DNA from: Ophiocordyceps camponoti-saundersi (nom. inval.)
Taxonomy: Eukaryota; Ascomycota; Sordariomycetes; Hypocreales; Ophiocordycipitaceae
Length of the DNA stretch: 64,000 nt
Assembly: GCA_003339415.1 (NCBI GenBank)
Contig: PDHQ01000009.1
Location: 364,208-428,207, forward strand
Direction: 5' to 3'
Position 1 is the stretch's first letter. Each line of letters starts with the position of its first letter. The position numbers and the translations under genes are program-made. This document shows, one piece after another, positions 33,743 through 45,800 of the stretch. A model generated the notes under the pieces. It was not told where the DNA came from. It did no database searches and saw nothing but the letters and a program-made list of their open reading frames with translations.

Positions 33743-35520
33743 AATAGTTTTACTAAGAGTACGATACTAAAGTAAGCTAAAAAGGAGTTATAATTAAAGC
33801 TATTAAAAAGATAAAAGAGAGGGGAGAGAAGCCCCCTTTCTAAGCTAGCTATATACCTCGCGCGATAACTAAGCGCTATTAGGAAAACCTAAATATATCC
33901 GCTATAATCCCCCCTATCTAGCTATAATTAATTATAAACTAATCCCTTATATAGCCCCCTCCTTAAGCTAGCTAAAAAAGTAAGAGCGTAAGATAGAAAA
34001 GTTATATATTACTACGCTAGTAAGATATTTTATATAATCTTTAGCTAATAGCTTAATAGCCTCTATAAAGATAAGGATAAGAGGGCGGAAAAGCTCCCTT
34101 ATAGCTTAAGGAATTAAACTTTAATCTTTATAAGGAAGATTCTAATAAGCTTAGAATTATAATACCGCTTAAAATAGGAATTAATAAACTTATATATTAA
34201 TAGTAAAAACTTATTTATATAGCTAATATATAAGATTAGATAATATTATATTAGTTATAAGAAGCTTAGAAAATACCCTAATTATAATAAATAATAAAGC
34301 TAGCTATATACTTATCGCTATATATTACTAGCGCTAATTTATAAGCTAAGGTATAATATAATTATAATATATACTTACTAATAAATTTATATACTTAAGC
34401 TACGCGTAAACTATTTTTATATAAGGTAATATAATAAAGCTAAAAATTACCTAAGCTATAATATATAATATATACTTATCCCTCCTTACTTATTATCCCT
34501 TTAATTAAAATACTTTAAATTTACCTTTAATTACTTTACTTTACTTATAAAAAGCCCTAACTTTAATATCCTTATTTACTTATAAAGCTTTTAATAGTTA
34601 CGCTTAAAATAACTAATTTAATTATATTAATAGTAACGCTAGCGCTTAGTAATATTAAAATAAGATTATATAAACGCGATATCTATTAAGTTAGTAAAAA
34701 AAGGGGGCGGTAAATTAACTAGCGCGTTAAGAATATTCCTAGAACTAAATATTTTATTAAAGCCCTAGAGAAAGCTAGTAAAGGCTATATATATTATAAG
34801 CTAGTTTTTATAATTTAAGCGCTTTTATAACTTCTTATATAGCTTAGATAAGAGTAGAATAATCTTAGCGTAATTAGATTAATATAATAGCTTAGCTTTA
34901 AAAAGGGAAAACTCTTACTTTATAACGTATTCTCTAAGAGGCTTAAACGGCCCCTAATATATCCTAATTAAGTTTAAACTTATATAGTATTCCTTATAGC
35001 TTTTTTCTAAAAGCTTAAAAATATATATTAAAAAAGTATTAAGCTAATTAGAAAAGTTAATAACCGAAAAGATATATAGTAAAAATATTTATTAGAAGGT
35101 ACTAAGATAGGAAAAAACGTAATAAAATTAAGCTTTAGGCTCCCTAATTACTACTCCGTTAATAGTAAATTTTATATATATAGCGGCTAATTATAAGTTT
35201 AAGCTAGAGTAAATAAGTAAAAGCTTAAGCGCGGGTAAAATTTAATAGCGTTATTTTATAATAATCTTACCTTTATATTTAGTTTATAATAAAAGGAGCT
35301 TTAATTAATATAATAGTTTTACTAAAAGTATAATATTAAAGTAAGCTAAAAAGGAGTTATAATTAAAGCTATTAAAGAAAGGAAGGAGAGGGGAGAGAAG
35401 CCCCCCTCCTAAGCTAGCTATATACCCCGCGCGATAACTAAGCACTATTAGGAAAACCTAAATATATCCGCTATAATCCCCCCTATCTAGCTATAATTAG
35501 TTATAAACTAATCTTTTATA
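33743..35520 (+). mobile_element. 1.8-kb element with 210-bp terminal direct repeats, most complete copy
   Basis: Terminal repeats at 33743-33950 and 35312-35520 lie in the same orientation and enclose about 1.36 kb. The internal part carries landmarks GGGCGGAAAAGCT and GGGCGGTAAATTAAC, which recur in the other copies. RIP has destroyed any frame, so I cannot say whether it was a short LTR retrotransposon or a DNA element. Same layout at 41676-62518. Confidence 0.75.
35312..35520 (-). repeat. 210-bp terminal-repeat unit, copy 3
   Basis: Same orientation as the copy at 33743-33950, opposite to copy 1. Serves as right end of the complete element and abuts the reverse copy to its right. Confidence 0.8.
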
Positions 35521-35937
35521 ATAGTGTTATTATTATTATAACTAAATTAGTTATTTTAAGCGTAACTATTTAAAGCTTTATAAGTAAATAAAAGTATTAA
35601 GGTTAGGGCTTAATATAAGCGGAGTAAGTAAGTTAAGTATAGCTTTAGAAAGTTTTAATTAAGGGGATAATAAATAAGAAAAGATAAGTATACGCTAGAT
35701 ATTATAGCTTAGGTAATTTCTAGCTTCGTTATATTACTTTATATAGGGATAGTCCGCGCGTAGCTTAGGCGCGTAAATTTATTAATAAATATATATTATA
35801 GTTATATTACGCCCTAGCTTATAAACTAGCGCTAGTAGTATATAATAATAAGTATATAGCTAGCTTTACTATTTACTATAATTAAGGTATTCTCTAAGCT
35901 TCCTATAATTAATATAATATTATCTAATCTTATATAC

Positions 35938-36417
35938 TAGTTTAGCGGGAGTAACGGGCACCTTAAGATACTATAGCCCTAGTAGGGAAGATAGTCTTAA
36001 GGAAGTAAGACTATTAGATCCGTCCGGCCTTATAGGCCGTATAAGTAGGTTAGGGTAGCAGGCGTTAAAAGGGTTATTTAAGCTAACCTATCTAATCTAA
36101 CCTGCTTAATCTAACGGATTTAATTAATTAGTATTAGACTTACGGGTCCTAGGAAGGGTTATTTTTATACGTATAAGAAGGGTTGTTTTTCCCTACTTAG
36201 GAAAAAAGACTAAGGTAGCTATAAGCCCTTTAATATATAAAATTAGTCGCCGTAAGCGTATAACCTAATAAGGTTACCTTTTTAGTCTTTATAAAATCTA
36301 CGCTTTTTAAATTATTAGGAATTTTACGGAAATAGCTTCTTTTTCTTCTTTTTCCTCTTTTTCTTCCTTCTTTTTCCTCTGCCTTAGAGTATATCTTTTT
36401 ATCCCTATTAAAACTAG
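35938..36417 (+). repeat. Left LTR of the 3.06-kb element
   Basis: Nearly identical to 38522-39000; begins TTTAGCGGGAGTAACGGG after the CTAG border. Confidence 0.85.
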
Positions 36418-38521
36418 TCTCTAGGGCGTGATCGATCCGGAAAAGCCTGCTTTTTCGGGCTTCTAAAAACGTAGAAATGCTTCGTTTTTCCCTCCTTTAG
36501 CCGCCACTACCCTCTCGGAAACCCGTTTTTTTTTCTTTATAATCCCTACCTTCTCGATAGCCTCGGCAGCTAATACGATTCTTATAGCTTCGATAGGTTT
36601 ATTAAAATACCTTAAACTAATTAATTAAAGGGAGGGAGGGGACGAGAGCTAAGCTAGCGCAGCTAATAGAGACTTTTTCCTCTTCGACCCGGTAAGCGTA
36701 GCCCGCTTCCTTTCCTTCTTCTTCTTCTTCGGTTACGGCTATAGACTTTGCTCTCAAACTTATAGATCGGCCGGTCTCGTTATTTTTATCGTTTTCTTCC
36801 TTCTTTTCTTTTTTCCTAGTAGCGAGGGCTTCGTATAAGGCTAGCCTTACTACTGCCCCCTTGCTTTTTCTACTATTATTTATAAACTTCTTCCTCGGCC
36901 CGTTTTTTTCGGCTGCTTTTTTCTTCCTCTAGTCTACTACTTTCTTCCTCCTATAGTCTCCTTTATTAACGAAAACCCCCTTTCTAACCGGGTTATTATA
37001 ATTATTATAAGAGCTACTATTACGATAGCTATAGCGGTAAGAAAAAACAGATTAAGAAAAATAGCCGCTTATAAAGCTAACTAAAGGAAATATATAATTA
37101 TAGCCTTATATAGATACGACGTTTTAGTAGTAGCGGCTATAGTAGCGGCTATAGCAGCCTTAAACGGATACGTTGCTATAGGGACCTTTTTCCCCTATTT
37201 CTTCGAATCCCTCTTTTGCCCCTACTTTTCCGGATCCTTTATTTTTTTCCTCTTCTTCTTCTTTTCCGGGTTTTCGGCAGTCCCCTTCTACTTAGTTTTC
37301 TGCCCTACCCTTTACTTAAGGACCTGCCTAAAGTCTTCCTTTCCCTTCTTTTTCTTCCCTCTTAAGCTTACCCCCCCTTTAACCTTTTTAAGATAAAGGG
37401 ATTAATTACTTCCTCGAACAATTTAAAGCTAAGTTCTCGAAAAACGAAGAAAAACTCGAGTAGCTACCGTACTTCGTAGCCCCTAGTTTATAGGGAAAAA
37501 TCGAGACCCTTATAGTAGACCTCTCGTAATAAGTAGCGAAAAAATAGCTTCTTTAATATTTCGGAGTATTTAATCGAGCCCGTTCGGCAAGGACCTTAGG
37601 AAAGCTACGGTAGCACGAGGCCCGTTAACTAAAAACGAAGGACGTAATCGATTAGCTAGAAAGGTACGCTTTCTTTTACTAGTAGCTACCGAAAAATAAC
37701 GATTTCGAAGCCTTAACGTAGCACTCTCTCGGTCTCTTTTTTACTTTGCTAAAAGAAATACGAGACCTGCTTCTCGAGAACGGTAACTTACGCGGCTAAG
37801 ACCTTCCTTCTTATAGCACCCTCTTCGAAAGGGTATATTTCTACGCCTCTATTCTTCTCGAAGATAAGGAAATAAGCTATAGAAGGGAAATCGCAGATTA
37901 AGCCGATATACGGTCTTCTTCTTCTTCGTCTTCTTTATCTTCTTTTGCCCGGCCGTTTCCTTCTACCTAGTCGTTTTCTTCTACTTCTTCGTTTTCTTCT
38001 ACTTCTTTAGTTCGGTCGTTTCCTTCCTCTCGGTCGTCTTCTCCTTTCCCCTCGTTTCCTTCTTCTTCTTTCCCTGCCTGCCCGTTTCCTTCGGCTTCCT
38101 CGATCTAATTAATCCGGCCGTCCGGCCGGCTACCTTCGGACTTATAGGGAGTCGACCCCTTCGTCCCGAGACGATAGACCTGCCTTCTAAAGGGTCTGAT
38201 TAAATGCTTCCTTCTGCTCCGGTCGATAGGTAGGGGCGTACGGCAGCGTTCTTTTTCTTTTTTCTTCTTTCCTACTTTTTCCTACTTTTTCCGTTTTTTT
38301 TCCTTTCTTCTTCTTCCTTCTTTCTTTTTTTCCTTCCGTCAGTCCTTACCGTCTTTTTTCTCTTCGGCCCTCTTTACGGCGGCTACTTTCCCGTTACCTT
38401 CTTCTTCTTCCTTTCTTCTTTCTTCCTCCTTACTTGCTCCCGCGTTTTTTCTCGCGAAGCACGCTTTCCTTCCGTCGTCTTCGTCCTCCTACTTCCTTAC
38501 GCGTGCTTACGCTATAGGGAG

Positions 38522-39000
38522 TAGTTTAGCGGGAGTAACGGGCACCCTAAGATACTATAGCCCCGGTAGGGAAGATAGTCTTAAGGAAGTAAGACTATTA
38601 GATCCGTCCGGCCTTATAAGCCATATAGGTAGGTTAGGGTAGCAGGCGTTAAAAGAGTTATTTAAGCTAACCTATCTAATCTAACTTACTTAATCTAACG
38701 GATTTAATTAATTAGTATTAGACTTACGGGTCCTAGGAAGGGTTATTTTTATATATATAAGAAGGGTTATTTTTCCTTACTTAGGAAAAAAGATTAAGGT
38801 AGCTATAAGCCTTTTAATATATAAAATTAGTCGCTATAAGCGTATAACCCGGTAAGGTTACCTTTTTAGTCTTTATAAAATCTACGCTTTTTAAATTACT
38901 AGGAATTTTACGGAAATAGCTTCTTTTTCTTTTTTTTCCCCTTTTTCTTTCTTCTTTTTCCTTTACCTTAGAGTATATCTTTTTATCCCTATTAAACTAG
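38522..39000 (+). repeat. Right LTR of the 3.06-kb element
   Basis: Pair of 35938-36417. Differences are mostly C/T or G/A, as RIP would produce. Confidence 0.85.
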
Positions 39001-39272
39001 CTATATAAGTAAGTTTTTACTATTAGTATATAAGTTTATCTTTTCCTACTTTAAGCGGTGCTACGATTCTAAGCTTATTAGAATTTTCCTTATAAGGATT
39101 AGGGTTTAATTCTTTAAGCTATAAGGAAGCCTTTCCGCCCTCTTATCCTTATCTTTACGGAGGCTATTAGGCTATTAGCTAGGGATTATATAAAATATCT
39201 TATTAGCGTAGTAATATATAATTTTTCTATCTTATACTCTTACCTCCTTAGCTAGCTTAAGGAGGGGGCTAT

Positions 39273-39478
39273 ATAAGGGATTAGTTTATAACTAATCGTA
39301 GCTAGATAAGGGGGATTATAATAGATATATTTAGGTTTTCCTAATAGCGTTTAGTTATCGCGTAGGGTATATAGCTAGCTTAAGAGGGGGGCTTCTCTCT
39401 CCTCTTTTTTCTCTCTTTAATAATTTTAATTATAATATTACTTTAGCTTACTTTTATAATTACTTTAGTAAGATTATT
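39273..39478 (+). repeat. 210-bp terminal-repeat unit, copy 4
   Basis: Same orientation as copy 1, bordering the reverse partial element on its right. Confidence 0.8.
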
Positions 39479-40555
39479 ATAATAATAAGGGATTAGTATT
39501 TTTTATTTATTTAAATAATATAATATAATTTTAAAAATATTTATAAAAAAGTTTATAAAAAAGCTTTTTAATTTATTAAAATTTTTTAGAAATTTAAAAA
39601 AGCTAACTATAAAGCCTTTAAACTTAATAAAATTAAGAAAAAAATAGCTTTTAGAATTTATAATAATCTTAAATAATAAATAAAAATAAATACTTTATAA
39701 AATAAAGATTAAAATAGCCGCTTAATATTATAAGCTTTTTTTTTTCTTTATATAAGTAAATTATAAGAATTTTAAAAAGTATAATACTTAAGTTTATACT
39801 TAATATAGCTAAAAATATTTTTTAAAACTTAAGTAAAAAGAAAATTACTAAAAATAATATTTTTATATTTTTCTAAACTTAATCTTTTTTTTTATTAAAT
39901 TAAGTTAATTTTAATAATAATTTTTTTTAATAAGTTACTAATAAAATAGCTTATAATTAATTAATTTAATAAAAAGTTAATTAATAGAAAAAAGATAATT
40001 AATAGAAAAAAGATAATAAAGGAATTACTAGCTAATAAAAAGATAAAAAGATTTTAAGTATTTTTATAGCTTTAAAAAATCCTTTTTCGAAAATTATAAA
40101 AATAAAAAATAGTGTTTTTTTTAATAAGGGGTACTTAATATATATTTTTAACTCCCTTAACTAATTTAATATTTTTAACTTAAATAAATAAGCTTATTTT
40201 ATTATTATTATAATTAAAGTTATTATTAAAAAAGTAAATATAGTTATTTTAATAATAAAAATAAGTTATTATATAATTTTTATAAATATTAAATATAACC
40301 TTAACTTTAATACTAACCTTATCTTTTTAATAATTTTTATAAAAAAAAGTTACGCTTAAAATAACCTTATAAGTAAACTTTATAACTTAAGGAATAATAT
40401 AATTTTTTATTATATAATTATAAGAATTAAGTAGCCTTAACTATAAGTTATTAAACTAACTTTTATAGCTTTAGTTAATTTATAAGTTTTTTAACTTATT
40501 ATTAAAATAAATAAAAACTTATAATATATATAAATAAGCTATTTAAAAGCTAAGG
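39479..40555. other. Extremely AT-rich segment
   Basis: Similar in character to 31860-32858. No element or protein trace recognised. Confidence 0.45.
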
Positions 40556-40790
40556 TATTTTAGCGGGGGAAGAAGGATACTTTAAGCGAGCGTAGCAGAT
40601 ACTTAAAAAGCGTAACTTTTTAAGTAACTAAAGTTTTTAACTAATATAAGGGGGGATCTCTAGCTATAAGAAGAGGGGCTAGATAGTAATTCTTTATAAG
40701 GGGGATAATAAGAAGTTGTTTTCTCTTATAAAAATAAGAAAAGAAAGAGAGAGAAAGATAGGAACTATTTAATTAAATATTAAAGATTTT
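40556..40790. repeat. LTR-like fragment, possible solo LTR or truncated element
   Basis: Starts TTTTAGCGGGGGAAGAAGG, similar in style to the start of the 480-bp LTRs, and keeps some GC-rich words amid AT-rich DNA. No second copy lies in the window, so this is tentative. Confidence 0.4.
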
Positions 40791-41249
40791 AAAATATATA
40801 TTTAAATTAGTAATTTAAGATATAAAAATATAAAGTTTAAAATAAAGTTATAATTCCGTTTAGTAAAGTTTTTACTATAAGTCCTCTCTAAGACTTAATT
40901 TATAATATATAATTTTTAAGATAGCTAAGAAGATAAGCTTAAAAACTAATTTTTACTTAATTTTACTCTTTTAATAAGAAAACTAAACTACGTTATATAC
41001 TTAGCGATAGCCCTTATCTTACTATTACCTTTTTAATCCTTAAATATAAAAGTATCTAAAAACTAAAAAAACTTAAGAGACTATTTAATTATAGTTTATA
41101 TAAGCCCCCTAATAATATACTATCCTAGTTTAATATTATTTCTCTTAAAGCGTGTTTTTTACCGCTACTAAAATATAAGCTTTACTAAGTAAGTTACTAA
41201 AAGTTAATATTAATAAAGCTATTTTAATAACTAATTATAAGATTTTATA
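40791..41249. other. RIP-degraded sequence, unassigned
   Basis: Might be the interior of an element starting at 40556. No readable protein. Confidence 0.4.
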
Positions 41250-41456
41250 ATAATCTTACTAAGAGTGCGATATTAAAATAAGCTAAAGAGGAGTTATAAT
41301 TAAAGCTATCGAAAAGAGAAAGGAGAGGGGAGAAAAGCCCCCCTCTTAAGCTAGCTATATACCCCGCGCGATAACTAAGCGCTATTAAGAAAACCTAAAT
41401 ATATCCGCTATAATCCCCCTTATCTAGTTATAATTAGTTATAAACTAATCTTTTAT
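41250..41456 (-). repeat. 210-bp terminal-repeat unit, copy 5
   Basis: Followed by about 220 bp (41457-41675) of the left end of the 1.8-kb element and then directly by copy 6. The arrangement is repeat, partial interior, repeat. Confidence 0.8.
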
Positions 41457-41675
41457 ATAGCCCCCTCCTTAAGCTAATTAAGGAGGTAAAAGCGTAAGAT
41501 AGAAAAGTTATATATTATTACGCTAGTAAGAGATTTTATATAATCCCTAGCTAATAGCTTAATAGCTTTTATAAAGATAAGGATAAAAGGGCGGAAAAGC
41601 TCCCTTATAGCTTAAAAAATTAAACTTTAATCTTTATAAGAAAAATTCTAATAAGCTTAAAATTATAATACTTAT

Positions 41676-41881
41676 AATAGTATTACTAAAGCGATTATAA
41701 AAATAAGCTAAAGTAAAGTTATAATTAAAGCTATTAAAAAAAGGAAAAAAAGGGGAGAGAAGCCCCCCTCCTAAGCTAGCTATATACCTTACGCGATAAC
41801 TAAGCGTTATTAGGAAAACCTAAATATATCCGCTATAATCCCCCTTATCTAGCTATAATTAGTTATAAACTAATCTTTTAT
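41676..41881 (-). repeat. 210-bp terminal-repeat unit, copy 6
   Basis: Left terminal repeat of the 1.8-kb element copy that received the copia insertion. Confidence 0.8.
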
Positions 41882-42601
41882 ATAGCCCCCTTTCTAAGCT
41901 AGTTAAGAAAGTAAAAGTATAAAATAAAAAAATTATATATTATTATACTAATAAGATACTTTATATAATTCTTAGCTAATAACTTAATAACTTTTATAAA
42001 GATAAGGATAAGAGGGCGGAAAGGCTTTTTTATAGCTTAAGGAATTAAACCCCGATTTTTATAAAAAAGATTTTAATAAGCTTAGAATTATAGCACCGCT
42101 TAAAGTAAGAATTAATAAACTTATATATTAATAGTAAAAACTTACTTATATAACTAGTATATAAAATTAAATAATATTATATTAGTTATAGGAAGCTTAA
42201 AGGATACCTTAATTATAATAAATAATAAAGCTAGCTATATATTTATTATTATATATTACTAGCGCTAGTTTATAAGCTAAGGCGTAATATAATTATAATA
42301 TATACTTACTAATAAATTTACGCGCCTAAGCTATACGCGGACTATTTTTATATAAGGTAATATAATAAAGCTAAAAATTACTTAAGTTATAATATTTAGC
42401 GTATACTTATCCCTCTTTACTTATTATCCCCTTAATTAAAATACTCTAAATTTACTTTTAATTACCTTACTCCGCTTATAAAAAGCTTTAACTTTAATAT
42501 TTTTATTTACTTACGAAATTTTAAATAATTACGCTTAAAATAACTAATTTAATTATACTAATAATAACGCTAGCGCTTAGTAATATTAAAATAAAACTAT
42601 A

Positions 42602-42877
42602 TGTTAAGGTATCTTATAATACCTTAATAGCTTTATATTATCTTTATAGCCTCGTCCTTTTATATAGCCTTCCTAAGTTATAAGGAACTTTTATATAAGA
42701 TTCTTTTAATTTTATAACTCCTTACTCTACTCTTTATATTTCTTACTATTACTTTATATATTTAATTAAGTATTTAGATAGCTACCCTCCTTATATATTA
42801 TATATAAAAGGGTAATCGCGATAATATATTTCTTTTTAGGACTTTTACGTTACTAGTAATAGATAGCCTATTTAATA
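42602..42877 (+). repeat. Left LTR of the copia element
   Basis: 276 bp, begins TGTTAAGGTATC. Pairs with 61389-61664. Confidence 0.92.
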
Positions 42878-45800
42878 TTAATTAATATATTAAGTAATAT
42901 ATAAATTAGCTAAAACGGAAGAGATAATTATAGATAAAAGGATTAGTAATCTATTATACTTAACTTTACCCTCTTATATAACTTAGTAATATATATAATA
43001 GCTACTTTATATAATAGAGAAAGAAGATAAGTTTTTCCTTATACCGAACCCCTTTAGATAATAATAATAGCTTTATATGCCTTATTATCTAATTAAAACT
43101 CTTATACGCTCTTAGCACTTTTAAACGCGCTTACGCCCGTATATACTTAGCTTAAACTAACTTAAGTAACTTTAAAACTAACTTAAACCTAAGCTTAGGA
43201 ACTTAACTTAATTATATACGAAGAAATAGCCGAAAGAAGCACTATCCTAGTTTATACGTAATAAGTAAAGATTAGCTTAGATTTCTAAGAAACTAACCTA
43301 AAAATTATAAATAAACTTTTAAATATTAAACTTACGATATATATAGGAAAAATTACGTATAAAGTAATATACTTAAGAATTAAAGGCTCCTTTCTTATTA
43401 GAAGCGCTTAAGAAGACTTTTATAAATAAACTAAATATTAAGTAAAGTAAGTTTCTTATCTATTTTTTAAAGCCTTCTTATAGCTTCTTAAAAAACGAGG
43501 CGTTACTATATAATAAACTAGTAGCTTTATTAAGAAATTCCTTTCCGTAATTAAAGCTTTATATAATTATATTTTAGCTACCCTTTTAATAACTTTAGTA
43601 ACTCTTACCTTAAAGCCTATTTAGAAAATTATCTTATTAATTAAGGTTCCTCTTTATATAACTTCTAATATAACTTTTAATATAACTTTATATAAAGCGA
43701 AGGAAATACTAAACTTATTTACGGCTCTTATAGTAATTTTAAAAAGCCTAGCCTTTATTCTTCCCCTTATATAACTAATTTATAATAGCTTAATTACTTT
43801 TAAGAAAGTTATAATATTTAATAAAAGCTAGTAAAAGGATTAAAATTACTTAAGCTATCTATATAATATTTTATATAATAAAGCTAAGCTTTTTATATTA
43901 TATTACTAATAGATTAATATTATTAAAAATTAATATTATACTATTTTCTTAAATATTTTTATAAGCTTAGCGTAGTTATATTATATCTATTATATAAGAC
44001 TTAAGAAAAGGTAAGATAAAATCTATCGAATACTTAATTCGTACTTTAATATAATAATAAATTATATATAATACTAGGCTAACTAAACTAGTATAACTTT
44101 TACTTCTATATAAAGGAAATACTTAGAGAAAACTATACTAAAAGTCTTTAAGGAATTAATTAAGAAAATATAACTTATATAATATACTTTTAGCGAAAAG
44201 GAAACTTAACTTTATATTATAATAATAAGAGCCTGCTATAAGGTGCTAAAACTTAAGCTAGCACTTCTCTTTACGAAGCCTTTATATAAAAAGTTTTTCT
44301 TTATTCTTCGTATATTACTCTAAGTTACCCTTAACTATAAAAAAACGTCTAACTAGTTTTTTATTAATTAATATTATTATATAAACTCCTTATAACTAAA
44401 TTTACCCCAGCTAAAGATTTATATAGGTAAATTTAAATAAGTTTAATAAAAGGATTACTATTTATTACCTTATACGAAGAAGCGCTATTTTATTTATAAG
44501 AAGGAAAGGTATTAGTTAATAAATTATAAGTAAGGGGACTTTAACTACGTGAGAAAAGCGTACTTTACTTTATACGAAGAATTCGATAAGGACCTCTTAG
44601 CAGATAATAAATTTAAAGCCTTCCTCCTTAAGTATAAAAAATATAATATTATTAATAACCTTAATAACTTATTATATAAAGAAGATAAGGACGCTCTTAA
44701 GGAAGCTACTTAATTTATCCTCTTAAGTGCCCTTATATATTAATTTATAAAGGAAGATATTTTTATATAATAGATCGTATAACTAAGTAATTAAGTTTTT
44801 CTTATAAACGCTTATTATATAAAATATTAAGGATAACTTTAAGATATTAGTATTATAAACTTCTTTACTATTAGTAAAAACTAAGCTAAAGTATTTATAT
44901 AAGAGAATTTAAATACGTAAATTAACTAAACCTTAAATATTATAATAATTAAGTTTAGTAGCTTAGCCGCTATAACCTTAATTAGTATAATTAATATTAA
45001 TAGCTTTTTTAATATTATATAAAATTATATTCTTAATACCTTTACGCTATTCCTCTTTTCCTTTAAAAATATAAATTACTTAAAGATATACTTTAATAAT
45101 ATTAGAAATATTATTATACGCGAGGATAGTTAGATAATCCCTATTATATAGAAATAGGGATATTTATTCTTCTATATATCTCCGCGTAAAGCTGCTCTTT
45201 TTTTTATAAAAGTATAGCTTTATTATTTATACTATCGCTTTAAGCACCTTTATATAGAATATTTTTATAACTTATTTTAAAATATAAGTTATAATAATAT
45301 CTCTAAAGTATTACTTTATATAATAAAAAAGTTTTATTATTAATACTAAATATATAACCCCTTATTATAATAATTTAAATTCTTAATTAAAAATAATATT
45401 TTTTTTAATTATAAAATTATTATAAATATCGTATAATTAAGTAATAAAAACGCTTTTTATATTATTAATAAGGCTATATTTTTTTAAGCTACTATTTTTA
45501 TATAATTACTCTTTACTTATAACTTTTATATATTTTATAAATCCCGCGCTTATAGTAACGCGGATATAGACTACTTATTCTTATATTATAAGCGGACTCC
45601 GCTCTTTCTATTACCCCGTAACGATAGCCTTAAGCTACGCTTAGAGTAACTCCGGGGGGGAAGGTAATATTATATAAGTTAATTATAACCGCGAAAATTT
45701 TTTACCTAAAATATAGCTTTATTTTAAATCGTAATAAACTTAAACTTAAAAGTTTACTATATTTTTTATTTTATTAAAAGCTAAAGCGAGTATTAATAAG

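Larger units (their letters stand above)
35936..39000 (+). mobile_element. 3.06-kb LTR retrotransposon-like element, probably non-autonomous
   Basis: Direct repeats of about 480 bp (35938-36417 and 38522-39000) flank about 2.1 kb. A purine stretch (TATAGGGAGTAG) precedes the right repeat like a polypurine tract. Compared with empty copies of the host repeat, a short duplication ACTAG flanks the element. Exact LTR ends are ambiguous because TAGTTTA and TAAACTA at the ends overlap that duplication. The interior is pyrimidine-rich, less RIP-damaged than its surroundings, and shows no reverse transcriptase trace. It is too short for a full pol gene. Confidence 0.8.
35521..39272 (-). mobile_element. 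Reverse partial copy of the 1.8-kb element, split by an LTR element
   Basis: 35521-35935 and 39001-39272 together match the reverse complement of the left half of the internal unit at 33951-35311. The 3.06-kb LTR element sits in the middle of it. Confidence 0.7.
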
